From Candidatus Fibrimonadales bacterium (GTDB taxonomy: Bacteria > Fibrobacterota > Fibrobacteria > Fibrobacterales > Fibrobacteraceae): 16,987 bases of DNA. Below the pieces are notes generated by a model. The model saw nothing but the letters and a program-made list of their open reading frames with translations. It had not been told where the DNA came from and made no database searches. Location: assembly GCA_009788135.1 (NCBI GenBank), contig WQSA01000028.1, forward strand, positions 187-17,173. The letters are read 5' to 3'. Below are positions 4,955-10,791 of this stretch, one piece after another; position 1 is the stretch's first letter, and each line of letters opens with the position of its first letter. The translations under genes and the position numbers were made by a program.

Positions 4955-6973
4955 CTAAAATTGGCTCTGAACTGTCAAAAAAGTGTCATTTCTGCCGGAA
5001 TATATCATATTTTGACCCAAAACAAGGTCAAAAGTCTGCGTTTTCAAGCGAAGTTTCGGTTCCGCAAAAAATCTGCCGGCATTATGCTCATACCAAGGAT
5101 TAGGCTCCCCATCCTTTGCAAAACCACCTGCAAGAAATATGCCGCTGCCCTGCCAATGCAAAGAAAGGCCTGCAAATGCAAGGCCATAACGATGCGAAGC
5201 GTTGTCTGGAGTTTGCCACTGCTCCTGATAACAACCCATGCCCATGGCAAACCTGTAGCGATTGTCCAAAGCAGGGTCGCTATAAATTCCGTAAAGCTCG
5301 TCTGGCAAGATTATTTTGCCATTGTTCTTCCTGCGAAAATTAAACCCAAACTCAGTGCCGCCGCTAACAGAAACATATCTGGAAAGCGGATGCGCTATGC
5401 CAAGCTTGCCCTGAGTGGAAACATAAAGAGGCGTGCTGCTCCCATAAGTATTAATAGAAACCCCCTTGAAACCGCCTGAAAGCTCAGCCATAAAACCATC
5501 GCTTGCAAACCACCTGCTATAACTCTCGCTCTGCCAAAGCCACTTCGCATAGGGAAACATTGAAATCACGGTAACAGGCTCATATACAACATCTACGGGA
5601 AATTCCAGCATCCAATTCTCATCTTCGTCAAAAAAGTAATCATAAATAATATACCCCGATGCGCCGCTTGTAATCCGCCTGCGCTCAATCTCAACAGCAA
5701 TTTGCAATCTGGACATCTCAACGCCAAGAGCTACCCCGCTGCCTCTTTCTATCAACAGCCTGGCTTCTTCAGGAATGTTTTTTTGGAAAAAAGAAATGGG
5801 CTCGTATTCAAAAATTTTCGATTTAACAAAGAAGACGCCGCTTCTATTGTAAAATTGCTCAAAACGCAAATCCAAGTCTATACCTCTAGCTCCCTGCCCG
5901 TAAAAAGCTGTTATATCCCAGTTGTAGCCAAACTGATTTATAAAGCGAAAATTGACATTTGCAGCGATGTTCGTACCAAAAAGCGTTCCGCCAAAACCTT
6001 GCAAAGAAAGCGATAATCTTGGGCTGCTTACCGCATTTATCTGCAAAAAAGAAGCCGTATCCAAAACAAGTTTCACCTCTTGGTAAGAGTCGTCTTCTTG
6101 CAGAGCTTCCAAAAAATTGCGAACAGCCAAAAAGGCAGTATCGTTCGGATTCCAAAAGCTTTCCAAATGCCCTTGAATCTCGGAAGAAACGCTGTCAAAT
6201 ACGGGAAGGTAAAGGAAACGAGGGGGCGGAGGCTGAGCCAATTGAGAGTTGAGAGTGGAGAGTGGAGAGTGGAGCTCTGCTAAAGCCGATCTTTTTGTTT
6301 GAACTGCCCTGACGCCAGTCTCAAAAAGAGAATCCGGATTTGGCTTCAAATGCGGGCGCAGAATGAGCAACGTGGAATCCTGATTCAATAGCTTTTGTTT
6401 ATAACGTTCGGCTAAGCTGCCGCTTGTATCGCGCAAAGCCACAGGCGTGGACAATATGCGAAAGCCATCAGTTGCCAGCCAATCCCCGCTAGCCGCATTT
6501 ATTCCCTTGAATGCAATTTTAGAGCCTATATCCGAGCGCCAAAGACTTTCCTCAACTCTCAAATTAAAAAAAGCCTGCCCAAAATACGGCTTGTCATCAT
6601 TTACGCTTTCCAAAATCGGCTCGCCGTTTTCCTTGCTTTTTATAAGCCATCTTTTTTTCCACAAAGCGGAAACCCTGGACTGCTCGGCTCTGGGTAGCGA
6701 GTCCCAGGAATCAACCAGCTCCCCTATTTGCCTGGAGCTCCATCCAGCGCTCCACAAAGCTCCGGCAAAGGCTCCCCAATCGCTTCCCACAACAGTATCT
6801 ATGGAAATTTGCAACCTCTCAATTTCGCTCAAAACCCCCAAATGGTATTTAATTGAGGGGTAATCCCCGCCTATATAAAGAACCGTGGTTTTCTCGGCGA
6901 ATGCATTTATATAGAGCAAAAACGCCACAAAAAGGAAAAATCGCATTAAATAAAGGTAGAAAAACCTTGACAT
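4955..6973 (-). CDS. Patatin-like/outer-membrane beta-barrel protein, probably catalytically dead
   Basis: A 672-residue protein laid out like PlpD-type proteins (patatin, POTRA-like linker, 16-strand barrel). A signal peptide is followed by a patatin-like domain (27-230): a Rossmann-type start VLYIGGDYPS, LGVLSEIE, then VVGSDWGAFAGALWSAGW where active relatives have G-x-S-x-G. Here the nucleophile position is Asp65 (GSDWG), the glycine-rich oxyanion loop is GGDYP, and the DGG motif is probably DGF (D169). Residues about 255-315 look POTRA-like, and 320-672 is a beta-barrel with alternating hydrophobic and aromatic residues ending in Phe. I infer an outer-membrane protein without lipase activity. 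Starts at 6973 and 6946 are both possible; neither has a ribosome binding site. A heptamer tandem repeat lies inside the gene between the patatin and POTRA-like parts. It is divergent from the L31 gene, with a 30-base gap. Confidence 0.78.
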   Translation of the reverse strand: MSRFFYLYLMRFFLFVAFLLYINAFAEKTTVLYIGGDYPSIKYHLGVLSEIERLQISIDTVVGSDWGAFAGALWSAGWSSRQIGELVDSWDSLPRAEQSRVSALWKKRWLIKSKENGEPILESVNDDKPYFGQAFFNLRVEESLWRSDIGSKIAFKGINAASGDWLATDGFRILSTPVALRDTSGSLAERYKQKLLNQDSTLLILRPHLKPNPDSLFETGVRAVQTKRSALAELHSPLSTLNSQLAQPPPPRFLYLPVFDSVSSEIQGHLESFWNPNDTAFLAVRNFLEALQEDDSYQEVKLVLDTASFLQINAVSSPRLSLSLQGFGGTLFGTNIAANVNFRFINQFGYNWDITAFYGQGARGIDLDLRFEQFYNRSGVFFVKSKIFEYEPISFFQKNIPEEARLLIERGSGVALGVEMSRLQIAVEIERRRITSGASGYIIYDYFFDEDENWMLEFPVDVVYEPVTVISMFPYAKWLWQSESYSRWFASDGFMAELSGGFKGVSINTYGSSTPLYVSTQGKLGIAHPLSRYVSVSGGTEFGFNFRRKNNGKIILPDELYGIYSDPALDNRYRFAMGMGCYQEQWQTPDNASHRYGLAFAGLSLHWQGSGIFLAGGFAKDGEPNPWYEHNAGRFFAEPKLRLKTQTFDLVLGQNMIYSGRNDTFLTVQSQF
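6243..6274. repeat. Heptanucleotide tandem repeat inside the barrel-protein gene
   Basis: On the plus strand two copies of TGAGAGT and two of GGAGAGT follow without gaps, plus a partial fifth copy. On the coding strand they encode HSPLSTLNSQL between the patatin and POTRA-like regions. Because seven is not a multiple of three, a change of one unit would shift the frame. Confidence 0.85.
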
Positions 6974-6995
6974 TGCATTTAATTTTTGCTATATT
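6967..6995 (+). promoter_or_regulatory. Sigma-70 promoter of the L31 gene (leaderless)
   Basis: TTGACA (6967-6972), 17 bases, TATATT (6990-6995): a near-perfect housekeeping promoter. The ATG at 7004 lies only eight bases after the -10 box, so transcription should start at or beside the start codon. Confidence 0.85.
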
Positions 6996-7003
6996 TACAT
7001 CCC

Positions 7004-7315
7004 ATGAGACAAGGAATCCATCCGGAATATCGCAAAACCGTGTTTATCGATGCCAACACGGGCAAAGAGTACTTAACTCGCAGCACAAAGGTTTCTAACG
7101 AAAAGCGCACCATAAACGGCGAAGAATATCAAGTGATTTCTTTGGAAATAACCGCAGATACTCATCCGTTCTGGACAGGCAAAATGCACCATTTGGACAC
7201 CGCAGGCCGCATAGACCGTTTCAACAAGCGTTTTGGCGGTCAAATAGTAGGCGCAAAGCGCAAAACCGTTCGCAAAGCAGCTACGGCAACGGAAGATAGC
7301 GGCGAAGAATCTTAA
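7004..7315 (+). CDS. rpmE2: 50S ribosomal protein L31, type B
   Basis: A 103-residue protein beginning MRQGIHPEYRKTVFIDANTG, the signature of type B bL31, followed by EYQVISLEITADTHPFWTGK and a TAGRIDRFNKRFGG segment. It contains no cysteine, so it is the zinc-independent (C-minus) form. The tail after about residue 80 is a lysine- and alanine-rich extension longer than usual. It binds the large subunit and helps join the two subunits. The ATG at 7004 is chosen over an in-frame TTG six codons upstream because the TTG lies inside the promoter and the ATG matches the family start. There is no Shine-Dalgarno sequence; the promoter position implies a leaderless message. Confidence 0.95.
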   Translation: MRQGIHPEYRKTVFIDANTGKEYLTRSTKVSNEKRTINGEEYQVISLEITADTHPFWTGKMHHLDTAGRIDRFNKRFGGQIVGAKRKTVRKAATATEDSGEES

Positions 7316-7323
7316 AAATACCC

Positions 7324-7352
7324 TTGACAAAGAAGCAGTAAATTTCTATCTT
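7324..7352 (+). promoter_or_regulatory. Sigma-70 promoter of tRNA-Gly
   Basis: TTGACA (7324-7329), 17 bases, TATCTT (7347-7352), placing the start about six bases before the tRNA. An inverted repeat TGACAAAG/CTTTGTCA (7325-7332 and 7350-7357) spans the promoter. Confidence 0.75.
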
Positions 7353-7364
7353 TGTCAGAACCCC

Positions 7365-7437
7365 GCGGGAATAGCTCAGTTGGTAGAGCATAACCTTGCC
7401 AAGGTTAGGGTCGGGGGTTCGAGTCTCCTTTCCCGCT
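7365..7437 (+). tRNA. tRNA-Gly (anticodon GCC)
   Basis: A full 73-base cloverleaf: acceptor stem GCGGGAA/TTCCCGC, D arm GCTC/GAGC with AGTTGGTA loop, anticodon stem TAACC/GGTTA with loop TTGCCAA (anticodon GCC), T arm with TTCGAGT loop and two G-T pairs, discriminator T. The 3' CCA is not encoded. A 24-base sequence six bases downstream is repeated about 550 bases further on. Confidence 0.97.
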
Positions 7438-7442
7438 TTTCA

Positions 7443-7466
7443 TAAGTCGTTGATTTTTCTGCACTT
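7443..7466 (+). repeat. Left copy of imperfect direct repeat flanking the toxin-antitoxin remnant
   Basis: TAAGTCGTTGATTTTTCT followed by GCACTT matches 7995-8018 at 20 of 24 positions. Weaker similarity continues for about 25 more bases (CTATTTGACAAAA against CCATTCACAAAA). It starts six bases after the tRNA-Gly gene, a usual place for integration sites. Confidence 0.6.
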
Positions 7467-7603
7467 GCGACTATTTGACAAAAGTTTCAAAATTCCAATC
7501 TGTGCCAAAACTGTGCCACGGTAAGCTATCCTTCAACTTTTTGCGCTTTAACCATAGGCTCGCTGCTCAAGATTTTCCCCTCAACCCATTTCAAGCAGTT
7601 TTC

Positions 7604-7609
7604 TATCTT
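7604..7609 (+). promoter_or_regulatory. Candidate -10 box of the antitoxin gene
   Basis: TATCTT lies six bases before the ATG at 7616, the same arrangement as the L31 gene, which would give a leaderless message. No good -35 box is seen at normal spacing. Confidence 0.3.
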
Positions 7610-7615
7610 TATGGC

Positions 7616-7885
7616 ATGGCTACAATGACCATCGCAAAAACCCAAGCGTTTCGCACGACCTGCATTCCAAAGGACAACAGGCTTGACACTTTTATTCCCA
7701 ATGAATACATCGGGCGAGAAGTTGAAGTCGTTGTGTATCCTATCTACGGAGAGCCTGAGTATAACGCCGAAACTATCGCAGCTATACAGGAAGCGAAAGA
7801 CATAATGAGCGGAAAGATAAAGGCGAAAAGGTACAAGACTGTGGAAGAAATGAACGCTGATATCGACGCTGAGGAAGACGATTGA
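7616..7885 (+). CDS. Small antitoxin-like protein
   Basis: An 89-residue acidic protein starting MATMTIAKTQAF. The first half (FIPNEYIGREVEVVVYPI) resembles the short beta-rich N-terminal parts of small bacterial antitoxins; the second half (ETIAAIQEAKDIMSGKIKAK, then VEEMNADIDAEEDD) is helical and acidic like the toxin-wrapping tails of RelB/DinJ-type antitoxins. The stop overlaps the ATG of a YafQ/RelE-like toxin start (TGATG at 7883-7887), the usual order for such pairs, and this context is the main support. The frame stays open for 47 codons upstream of 7616, but that part has no protein-like character. A start at 7625 is also possible. The exact family is not certain. Confidence 0.65.
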   Translation: MATMTIAKTQAFRTTCIPKDNRLDTFIPNEYIGREVEVVVYPIYGEPEYNAETIAAIQEAKDIMSGKIKAKRYKTVEEMNADIDAEEDD

Positions 7886-7977
7886 TGCTTGAGCTTGAGA
7901 CTACTAAGAAGTATCGCAAAGATCGGAAGTTAATGAAAAAGCAAGAAACTGAACCTGCCCGGAAAAAAATATTCTAA
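7885..7977 (+). pseudogene. Truncated YafQ/RelE-type toxin
   Basis: Directly after the antitoxin, an ATG overlapping its stop codon opens a 30-codon frame. Its first 19 residues (MLELETTKKYRKDRKLMKK) look like the N-terminus of YafQ-family mRNA interferases, which run to about 90 residues. The frame then changes character (QETEPARKKIF) and stops. No continuation of the toxin is visible in another frame, so the 3' part containing the catalytic histidines has been lost. The antitoxin is thus an orphan. Confidence 0.6.
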
Positions 7978-7994
7978 TTTAATATGGGAATTTG

Positions 7995-8018
7995 TAAGTT
8001 ATTGATTTTTCTAGACTT
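7995..8018 (+). repeat. Right copy of imperfect direct repeat
   Basis: TAAGTTATTGATTTTTCT followed by AGACTT, 20 of 24 identical to 7443-7466. It lies 17 bases past the truncated toxin, so the two copies bracket the antitoxin and toxin remnant. The rest of 7978-8102 shows no gene. Confidence 0.6.
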
Positions 8019-8102
8019 AAAACCATTCACAAAATATGCGCAAAAAGGTCTGAACTGCAAGCTCAAAAAATCTATTTTTACCAGAGAAACAAAGGAGCAA
8101 CA

Positions 8103-8372
8103 ATGCGCAAGATTCTTTTAAAAATATGGTTGATGAACAAAATCCTCCGCCACCAGTCCAAACAATACCACTGGTGCGAGCAACACGACATCAAACCTCC
8201 AGAAAAGATGGGCCTGTGGTTCATGATAAGGCATAAGCCAATAGACTCGCTTCAAATAGTCGTGGACCACTACAATGCAAAGAAAGCGGACGGCAAGATT
8301 GGCTCCTGCCAGAAATGCGAGAATCCCAAGCGCAAAACCGAGTCTCAGCACTCAATGTCCCAAACTGCATAG
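8103..8372 (+). CDS. Small protein of unknown function
   Basis: An 89-residue frame with a well-placed GGAG (8094-8097) five bases before the ATG. The N-terminal 30 residues are basic with a short hydrophobic helix (MRKILLKIWLMNKILRHQSK), followed by WCEQHD, a middle segment LWFMIRHKPIDSLQIVVDHY, and a CQKC pair near the C-terminus. C24, H27 and the CQKC pair could in principle hold a metal. I do not recognise a family. Codon choice and the ribosome binding site favour a real gene, and it sits upstream of and in the same direction as the FlgM-like gene. Confidence 0.5.
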   Translation: MRKILLKIWLMNKILRHQSKQYHWCEQHDIKPPEKMGLWFMIRHKPIDSLQIVVDHYNAKKADGKIGSCQKCENPKRKTESQHSMSQTA

Positions 8373-8380
8373 CTGCACAT

Positions 8381-8407
8381 GGGGCTTTGACCCCTTAAAC
8401 ACGCTTT
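8381..8407 (+). terminator. Possible weak terminator after the 8103-8372 gene
   Basis: GGGG-CTTTGA-CCCC (8381-8394) is followed nine bases later by a run of seven T and two further T-runs separated by GCG and CGCG (8404-8430). The stem is short and the gap to the T-run is long, so this is tentative. Confidence 0.3.
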
Positions 8408-8442
8408 TTTTGCGTTTTTTTCGCGTTTTTGCAAGAAAACTT

Positions 8443-8470
8443 TAAAGTTTCTCCTAAATAATTCCGATAT
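8443..8470 (+). promoter_or_regulatory. Sigma-28-type promoter of the FlgM-like gene
   Basis: TAAAGTTT (8443-8450), 12 bases, TCCGATAT (8463-8470): the -35 box is perfect and the -10 box matches GCCGATAA at six of eight positions. TAAA and the -10 box are 16 bases apart, exactly as in the flagellin promoter at 265-292. FlgM genes are often read from sigma-28 promoters as part of a feedback loop. Confidence 0.55.
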
Positions 8471-8489
8471 TATAAATGAGGATAGAACT

Positions 8490-8807
8490 ATGGAAACTCC
8501 AGCAATAACAACTCGCGTAGCGGATTTGGTAAGAAATCCGAACTCGGCAATGCCGAGCGAGCTGGAACGTTCTGGCCCAAAAAAGAAGGCAGAAGCTCCA
8601 GCTAAAAGCTCGGCTAGCCACTCCGTTGATTTTTCTCCACTAGCCCAAAAAATTCTGGAGGAATCCAACGAGCATGAAAGCAATTGGGAAAAAACCAGAA
8701 GCGAAAACGTCCAGCGCGTTCAGCAACTGGTGCACGAAAAGCAATACGTTCTCTCGCCAGAAATGGTGGACGAAGTTGCGCACAAGATAGTGGCTATGTT
8801 CTCTTAG
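8490..8807 (+). CDS. flgM: FlgM-like anti-sigma-28 factor
   Basis: A 105-residue protein with GAGG eight bases before the ATG. Residues 45-103 follow the FlgM pattern: SVDFSPLAQKIL (the VxxSxxAQ motif), a polar linker, then RSENVQRVQQLV and a final YVLSPEMVDEVAHKIVAMF, matching the two sigma-binding helices. FlgM holds sigma-28 (FliA) inactive until the hook is finished and FlgM is exported. The N-terminal 44 residues are disordered and lysine-, proline- and alanine-rich, as expected of a secreted, unfolded tail. The sigma-28-like promoter just upstream and the flagellin gene in the same window support the call. It converges on the GH5 gene with a 29-base gap. Confidence 0.8.
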   Translation: METPAITTRVADLVRNPNSAMPSELERSGPKKKAEAPAKSSASHSVDFSPLAQKILEESNEHESNWEKTRSENVQRVQQLVHEKQYVLSPEMVDEVAHKIVAMFS

Positions 8808-8836
8808 CTCAGAAGCGGGATAAACCTTGAAGCTTG

Positions 8837-10774
8837 TTAAAAAATAAAGGTTCCTGTGCAGTAAGCTCCGGCGCCTTCTCTGGTGGAATTAACATATAAT
8901 CCTCTTCCATAATCCATGCACTCATTAATGTAATATGTACAAGTATGTCCAGGGTTTTCTGCATAAGCTGGGTCAATCGCAAAACAGCCACTAGCCCATT
9001 CGCAGAAATATTCGCGACCTTGGCTATCTTTGCATCTGGTATTGCTGCTGCTGCTTGAGCTTGGAGTTGCGCCGCCACGCCACGGAGCAGAATTTGCCCA
9101 TGATGCTAACTGATTGTAAATATATAGCCCTGAAGAAGTCATATTAGACGTTAATGTATATGAATCTGTGCTTGGGCTAAATGCAGGGATAAAGAATGAT
9201 GCCGCCTCATTTTTATTATTTACAGCCCATGCGCAGTAAGATATGTTGCGTTCATTGAGAAAAGACATCCAAGTATTTGAGGCAGTTGCGTTGTGAGTAC
9301 CATTGCCATCTGCGCTAACAGTACCGTATTCCGATACAAATATTGGAAGACCGGCAGATCGAGCCGTATTTATTTTAGCACCGAGCGTACTGGTAGAATG
9401 TGTTGCGGCATAAAAATGAAGTACATAAGCAACATTGCTGGCAGTAATCGCACTGCCTACAACGGCATCTACATCTTGAGACCAAGTTGGAGTACCTACC
9501 AAAATCAAATTATCCGAATAAGTACGAATTGTGCTGATTACATCTGTAGCATAGCTTTTGATTTGTGCCCATGTTGTAAATCCAGAAGGGCAGTAATTTC
9601 CAGTGCCTGTATCATTAGTGGTTCCGTTTGAGCAAAGAGGCTCATTGTATATCTCAAAAATAACATTGTCATAAGAACCATAAGTAGATGCCATTTCGGT
9701 AAAGAATTCTATAGCATCCGAAGTCCCTAAATGAGCATTATGAGCATGCCAGTCAATAATCACATAAATACCTTTTGCAATGGCGGCACTTATCGCTGCA
9801 TGAACACGATCCATATTTGCGGTTTTACTTGGTAAATAGCTACCGTTATAATCTTTTCCGCCAACTATATCATAACCCATAGGAACTCTGATAATCTCAG
9901 CTTTCCAGCCATCAACCATTGCGTTAATTGCAGTAGCATTGAAAAAAGCATCGCCGCCCCAACCTGTGTTGCTCCAGAAAAGACTAACTCCTCTAACTTG
10001 CACTGGAGTGCTGCCCGTTTTTGAACCGATAATATTGCTGCCACTAGCCTTTAATTCACCATAATAAGCAACCGGGCCGTTTTCACCGCCGCTGACAAAA
10101 ACAGAACTGCTGCTTACTATGCTTGCAAAGCTGCTGCTGCTAATGCTGGCTACAAACGAGCTTGAGCTGAAAATTCCGCTGCTACTGCTGTTGCTAACGT
10201 CAAGCGAGCTTGAGCTGGAAATGACAATAGGCTGAAAAGGGCAATTGTTGCTCAATTGGCCGCCAACCACGCAAGATGTAAAAGGGCCTTCCGTGCAAAT
10301 GCCATATTGAACAAAAACGCAATATTCGTAAATCTGTAGTTGATCGCTGGAAGAGCTGCTGCCTAAATCGTTTGAATTGCTTGAACTGCTTGGATAAGGA
10401 CAAGTATTGCTCAATTCCCCGCCAGCACATTCAAATATGGGGCCATTAATACAAAATGAGGGATATACGCAATAATCATATACTGGCAAATTGGGTGGAG
10501 GCACATCTGGTATAGAGCCTTTGGGTGGGAATGGGCAAGTGTTGCTAAGATTGCCTCCGCCTGGGCAAGCCGAGAAGTTGCCAGAGAAGCATTGGCTTGT
10601 GTTTAGATAAACGCAATATGTGTACGTTGCGCCAGATCCATCGCCTTCTGGAACATAATGCACATCTTTAGGCAAAGGCAGGGGCTCAATCTCCACGCCG
10701 GAGCAGGAAATCATTATCTGGACCCCGATTAGCAGGATTGCCAGAATTTTAAGAATTTTATATGCGCTTTTCAT
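8837..10774 (-). CDS. GH5-family glucanase (cellulase) lipoprotein with cysteine-rich modules at both ends
   Basis: A 645-residue lipoprotein; AGGAG lies six bases before the ATG and the lipobox is IMISC (C24). Residues 51-179 hold three copies of a four-cysteine module (YxYCVY...GGxLSNxCP), joined by Pro- and Ser-rich linkers up to about 230. Residues 235-565 are a GH5 domain, close to subfamily 2 (bacterial endoglucanases): IIRVPMG (R296), IIDWHAHN (H343), FEIYNEP (acid/base E378), HFYAATH (H453) and FVSEYGT (nucleophile E482). All catalytic residues are present. After a six-serine linker, residues 581-645 form another cysteine module (FCEWASGC) also found in the 370-1275 protein. It should hydrolyse beta-1,4-glucans at the cell surface. 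Last gene of a four-gene operon; 17 bases separate it from the FISUMP gene upstream. Confidence 0.93.
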   Translation of the reverse strand: MKSAYKILKILAILLIGVQIMISCSGVEIEPLPLPKDVHYVPEGDGSGATYTYCVYLNTSQCFSGNFSACPGGGNLSNTCPFPPKGSIPDVPPPNLPVYDYCVYPSFCINGPIFECAGGELSNTCPYPSSSSNSNDLGSSSSSDQLQIYEYCVFVQYGICTEGPFTSCVVGGQLSNNCPFQPIVISSSSSLDVSNSSSSGIFSSSSFVASISSSSFASIVSSSSVFVSGGENGPVAYYGELKASGSNIIGSKTGSTPVQVRGVSLFWSNTGWGGDAFFNATAINAMVDGWKAEIIRVPMGYDIVGGKDYNGSYLPSKTANMDRVHAAISAAIAKGIYVIIDWHAHNAHLGTSDAIEFFTEMASTYGSYDNVIFEIYNEPLCSNGTTNDTGTGNYCPSGFTTWAQIKSYATDVISTIRTYSDNLILVGTPTWSQDVDAVVGSAITASNVAYVLHFYAATHSTSTLGAKINTARSAGLPIFVSEYGTVSADGNGTHNATASNTWMSFLNERNISYCAWAVNNKNEAASFFIPAFSPSTDSYTLTSNMTSSGLYIYNQLASWANSAPWRGGATPSSSSSSNTRCKDSQGREYFCEWASGCFAIDPAYAENPGHTCTYYINECMDYGRGLYVNSTREGAGAYCTGTFIF

Positions 10775-10791
10775 AAATAACTCCTAAAAAT

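Noticed and set aside
7471..7566. Short minus-strand frame ending in PWHSFGTDWNFETFVK, thought of as the tail of a lost tyrosine recombinase
   Set aside because: Only about 31 residues are open, no conserved catalytic motif is included, and I cannot establish homology by eye. The repeated CTGTGCC at 7499-7520 behind it is short and may be chance.
8624..8644. Third copy of the TTGATTTTTCT repeat core, inside flgM
   Set aside because: It matches the left direct repeat (19 of 21) but here encodes the conserved FlgM motif SVDFSPLA, so selection on the protein explains it; chance similarity is likely.
8345..8683. Minus-strand 112-residue frame overlapping the FlgM-like gene
   Set aside because: It lies opposite a gene with recognisable FlgM motifs, a promoter and a ribosome binding site, and shows no family signature.
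8808..8836. Bidirectional terminator between flgM and the GH5 gene
   Set aside because: The 29-base gap has no stem of useful length; only the small palindrome AAGCTT is present.
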